This document shows, one piece after another, positions 7,300 through 7,537 of a stretch of 7,537 nt of DNA (the first letter of the stretch is position 1; every line of letters starts with the position of its first letter). Source of the stretch: JBOIBN01 sp050739575 (GTDB lineage Bacteria > Pseudomonadota > Gammaproteobacteria > JAKDMP01); contig JBOIBN010000094.1 of assembly GCA_050739575.1 (NCBI GenBank), positions 1-7,537 on the forward strand. Direction: 5' to 3'. The notes under the pieces were generated by a model. It saw only the letters and a program-made list of their open reading frames with translations, had not been told where the DNA came from and did no database searches. The position numbers were made by a program, and so were the translations under genes.

Positions 7300-7446
7300 G
7301 AAGAGGTGAGGCGTTAGGAGTCAAACGAAAGAAGTGGCGAAAGTCGAAGTAGTGAAGGGCTCCCGCCGCACGCCTCACTGGCGTTAGAGAGAGCAGCGAA
7401 TTTCGGACGATTGCGGACTTTGAGCAGACTTTGAGGAGTAACGGGA
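7300..7446 (+). promoter_or_regulatory. tuf leader (tRNA-Thr to EF-Tu) with long-range stem and duplicated RBS segment
   Basis: This 147-base leader carries no open gene and no convincing promoter, which fits co-transcription of tuf with the tRNAs. A perfect 9-bp inverted repeat (7306-7314 GTGAGGCGT with 7370-7378 ACGCCTCAC) could fold it into a large loop. An 8-base direct repeat GGCGTTAG occurs at 7310-7317 and 7380-7387. Near the 3' end, two adjacent 11-base units (7416-7426 and 7427-7437) differ at one base. The second supplies the Shine-Dalgarno GAGGAG (7433-7438), eight bases before the tuf ATG. A role in RNA processing or EF-Tu autoregulation is possible but unproven. Confidence 0.65.
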
Positions 7447-7537
7447 ATGTCCAAGGCGAAGTTTGAGCGTACCAAGCCGCACGTGAACGTAGGCACGATC
7501 GGGCATGTGGACCATGGCAAGACCACGTTGACGGCGG
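7447..7537 (+). CDS. tuf: Elongation factor Tu, N-terminal part (3' truncated by window edge)
   Basis: The first 30 codons of EF-Tu, the GTPase that delivers aminoacyl-tRNA to the ribosomal A site. The start MSKAKFERTKPHVNVGTIGH is diagnostic, and the P-loop G1 motif GHVDHGKT occupies residues 19-26. The ATG at 7447 has GAGGAG at 7433-7438 with eight-base spacing. The position after tRNA-Tyr, -Gly and -Thr matches the tufB copy of Proteobacteria, so a second tuf in a str operon elsewhere and secE-nusG-rplK downstream would be expected. That is inference from known gene order. Confidence 0.97.
   Translation, partial: MSKAKFERTKPHVNVGTIGHVDHGKTTLTA

Overview
This window reads as an ordinary chromosomal segment of a GC-rich proteobacterium, most likely a gammaproteobacterium or a nearby betaproteobacterial lineage. 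Three things support this: a full-length PurL fusion protein that matches the enterobacterial residue numbering at its key catalytic positions, a DUF1820 protein (a family I know mainly from Gammaproteobacteria), and a tRNA-Tyr/tRNA-Gly/tRNA-Thr/tuf cluster like the E. coli tyrU-glyT-thrT-tufB operon. The genus cannot be fixed from the sequence alone. Every gene seen is on the + strand.

Layout: (1) positions 1-197 hold the 3' end of an unrecognised, Gly/Tyr/Trp-rich protein, closed by a very clean intrinsic terminator at 247-278. (2) serS (395-1681) encodes a complete seryl-tRNA synthetase. (3) A tightly packed trio follows: a DUF1820 protein (1759-2085), an MBL-fold hydrolase of the YycJ/WalJ type (2085-2846, overlapping its neighbour by one base), and purL (2855-6742, starting 8 bases after the hydrolase stop). 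(4) A gap of about 155 bases (6743-6897) has three small hairpins but no T-run terminator. (5) A near-consensus sigma-70 promoter (6898-6926) drives tRNA-Tyr(GTA), tRNA-Gly(TCC), tRNA-Thr(GGT) and, after a 147-base leader, the first 30 codons of tuf (EF-Tu), which runs off the window.

Functionally the region is translation (SerRS, three tRNAs, EF-Tu) plus the fourth step of de novo purine synthesis (PurL). I see no mobile element, CRISPR array, defence system or obviously new multi-gene system. The points worth a second look are small: self-complementary spacers around the tRNAs, a C11 homopolymer just before tRNA-Gly, a tRNA-Tyr gene without an encoded CCA end, a structured tuf leader with a duplicated ribosome-binding-site segment, and the coupled DUF1820-MBL-purL arrangement.
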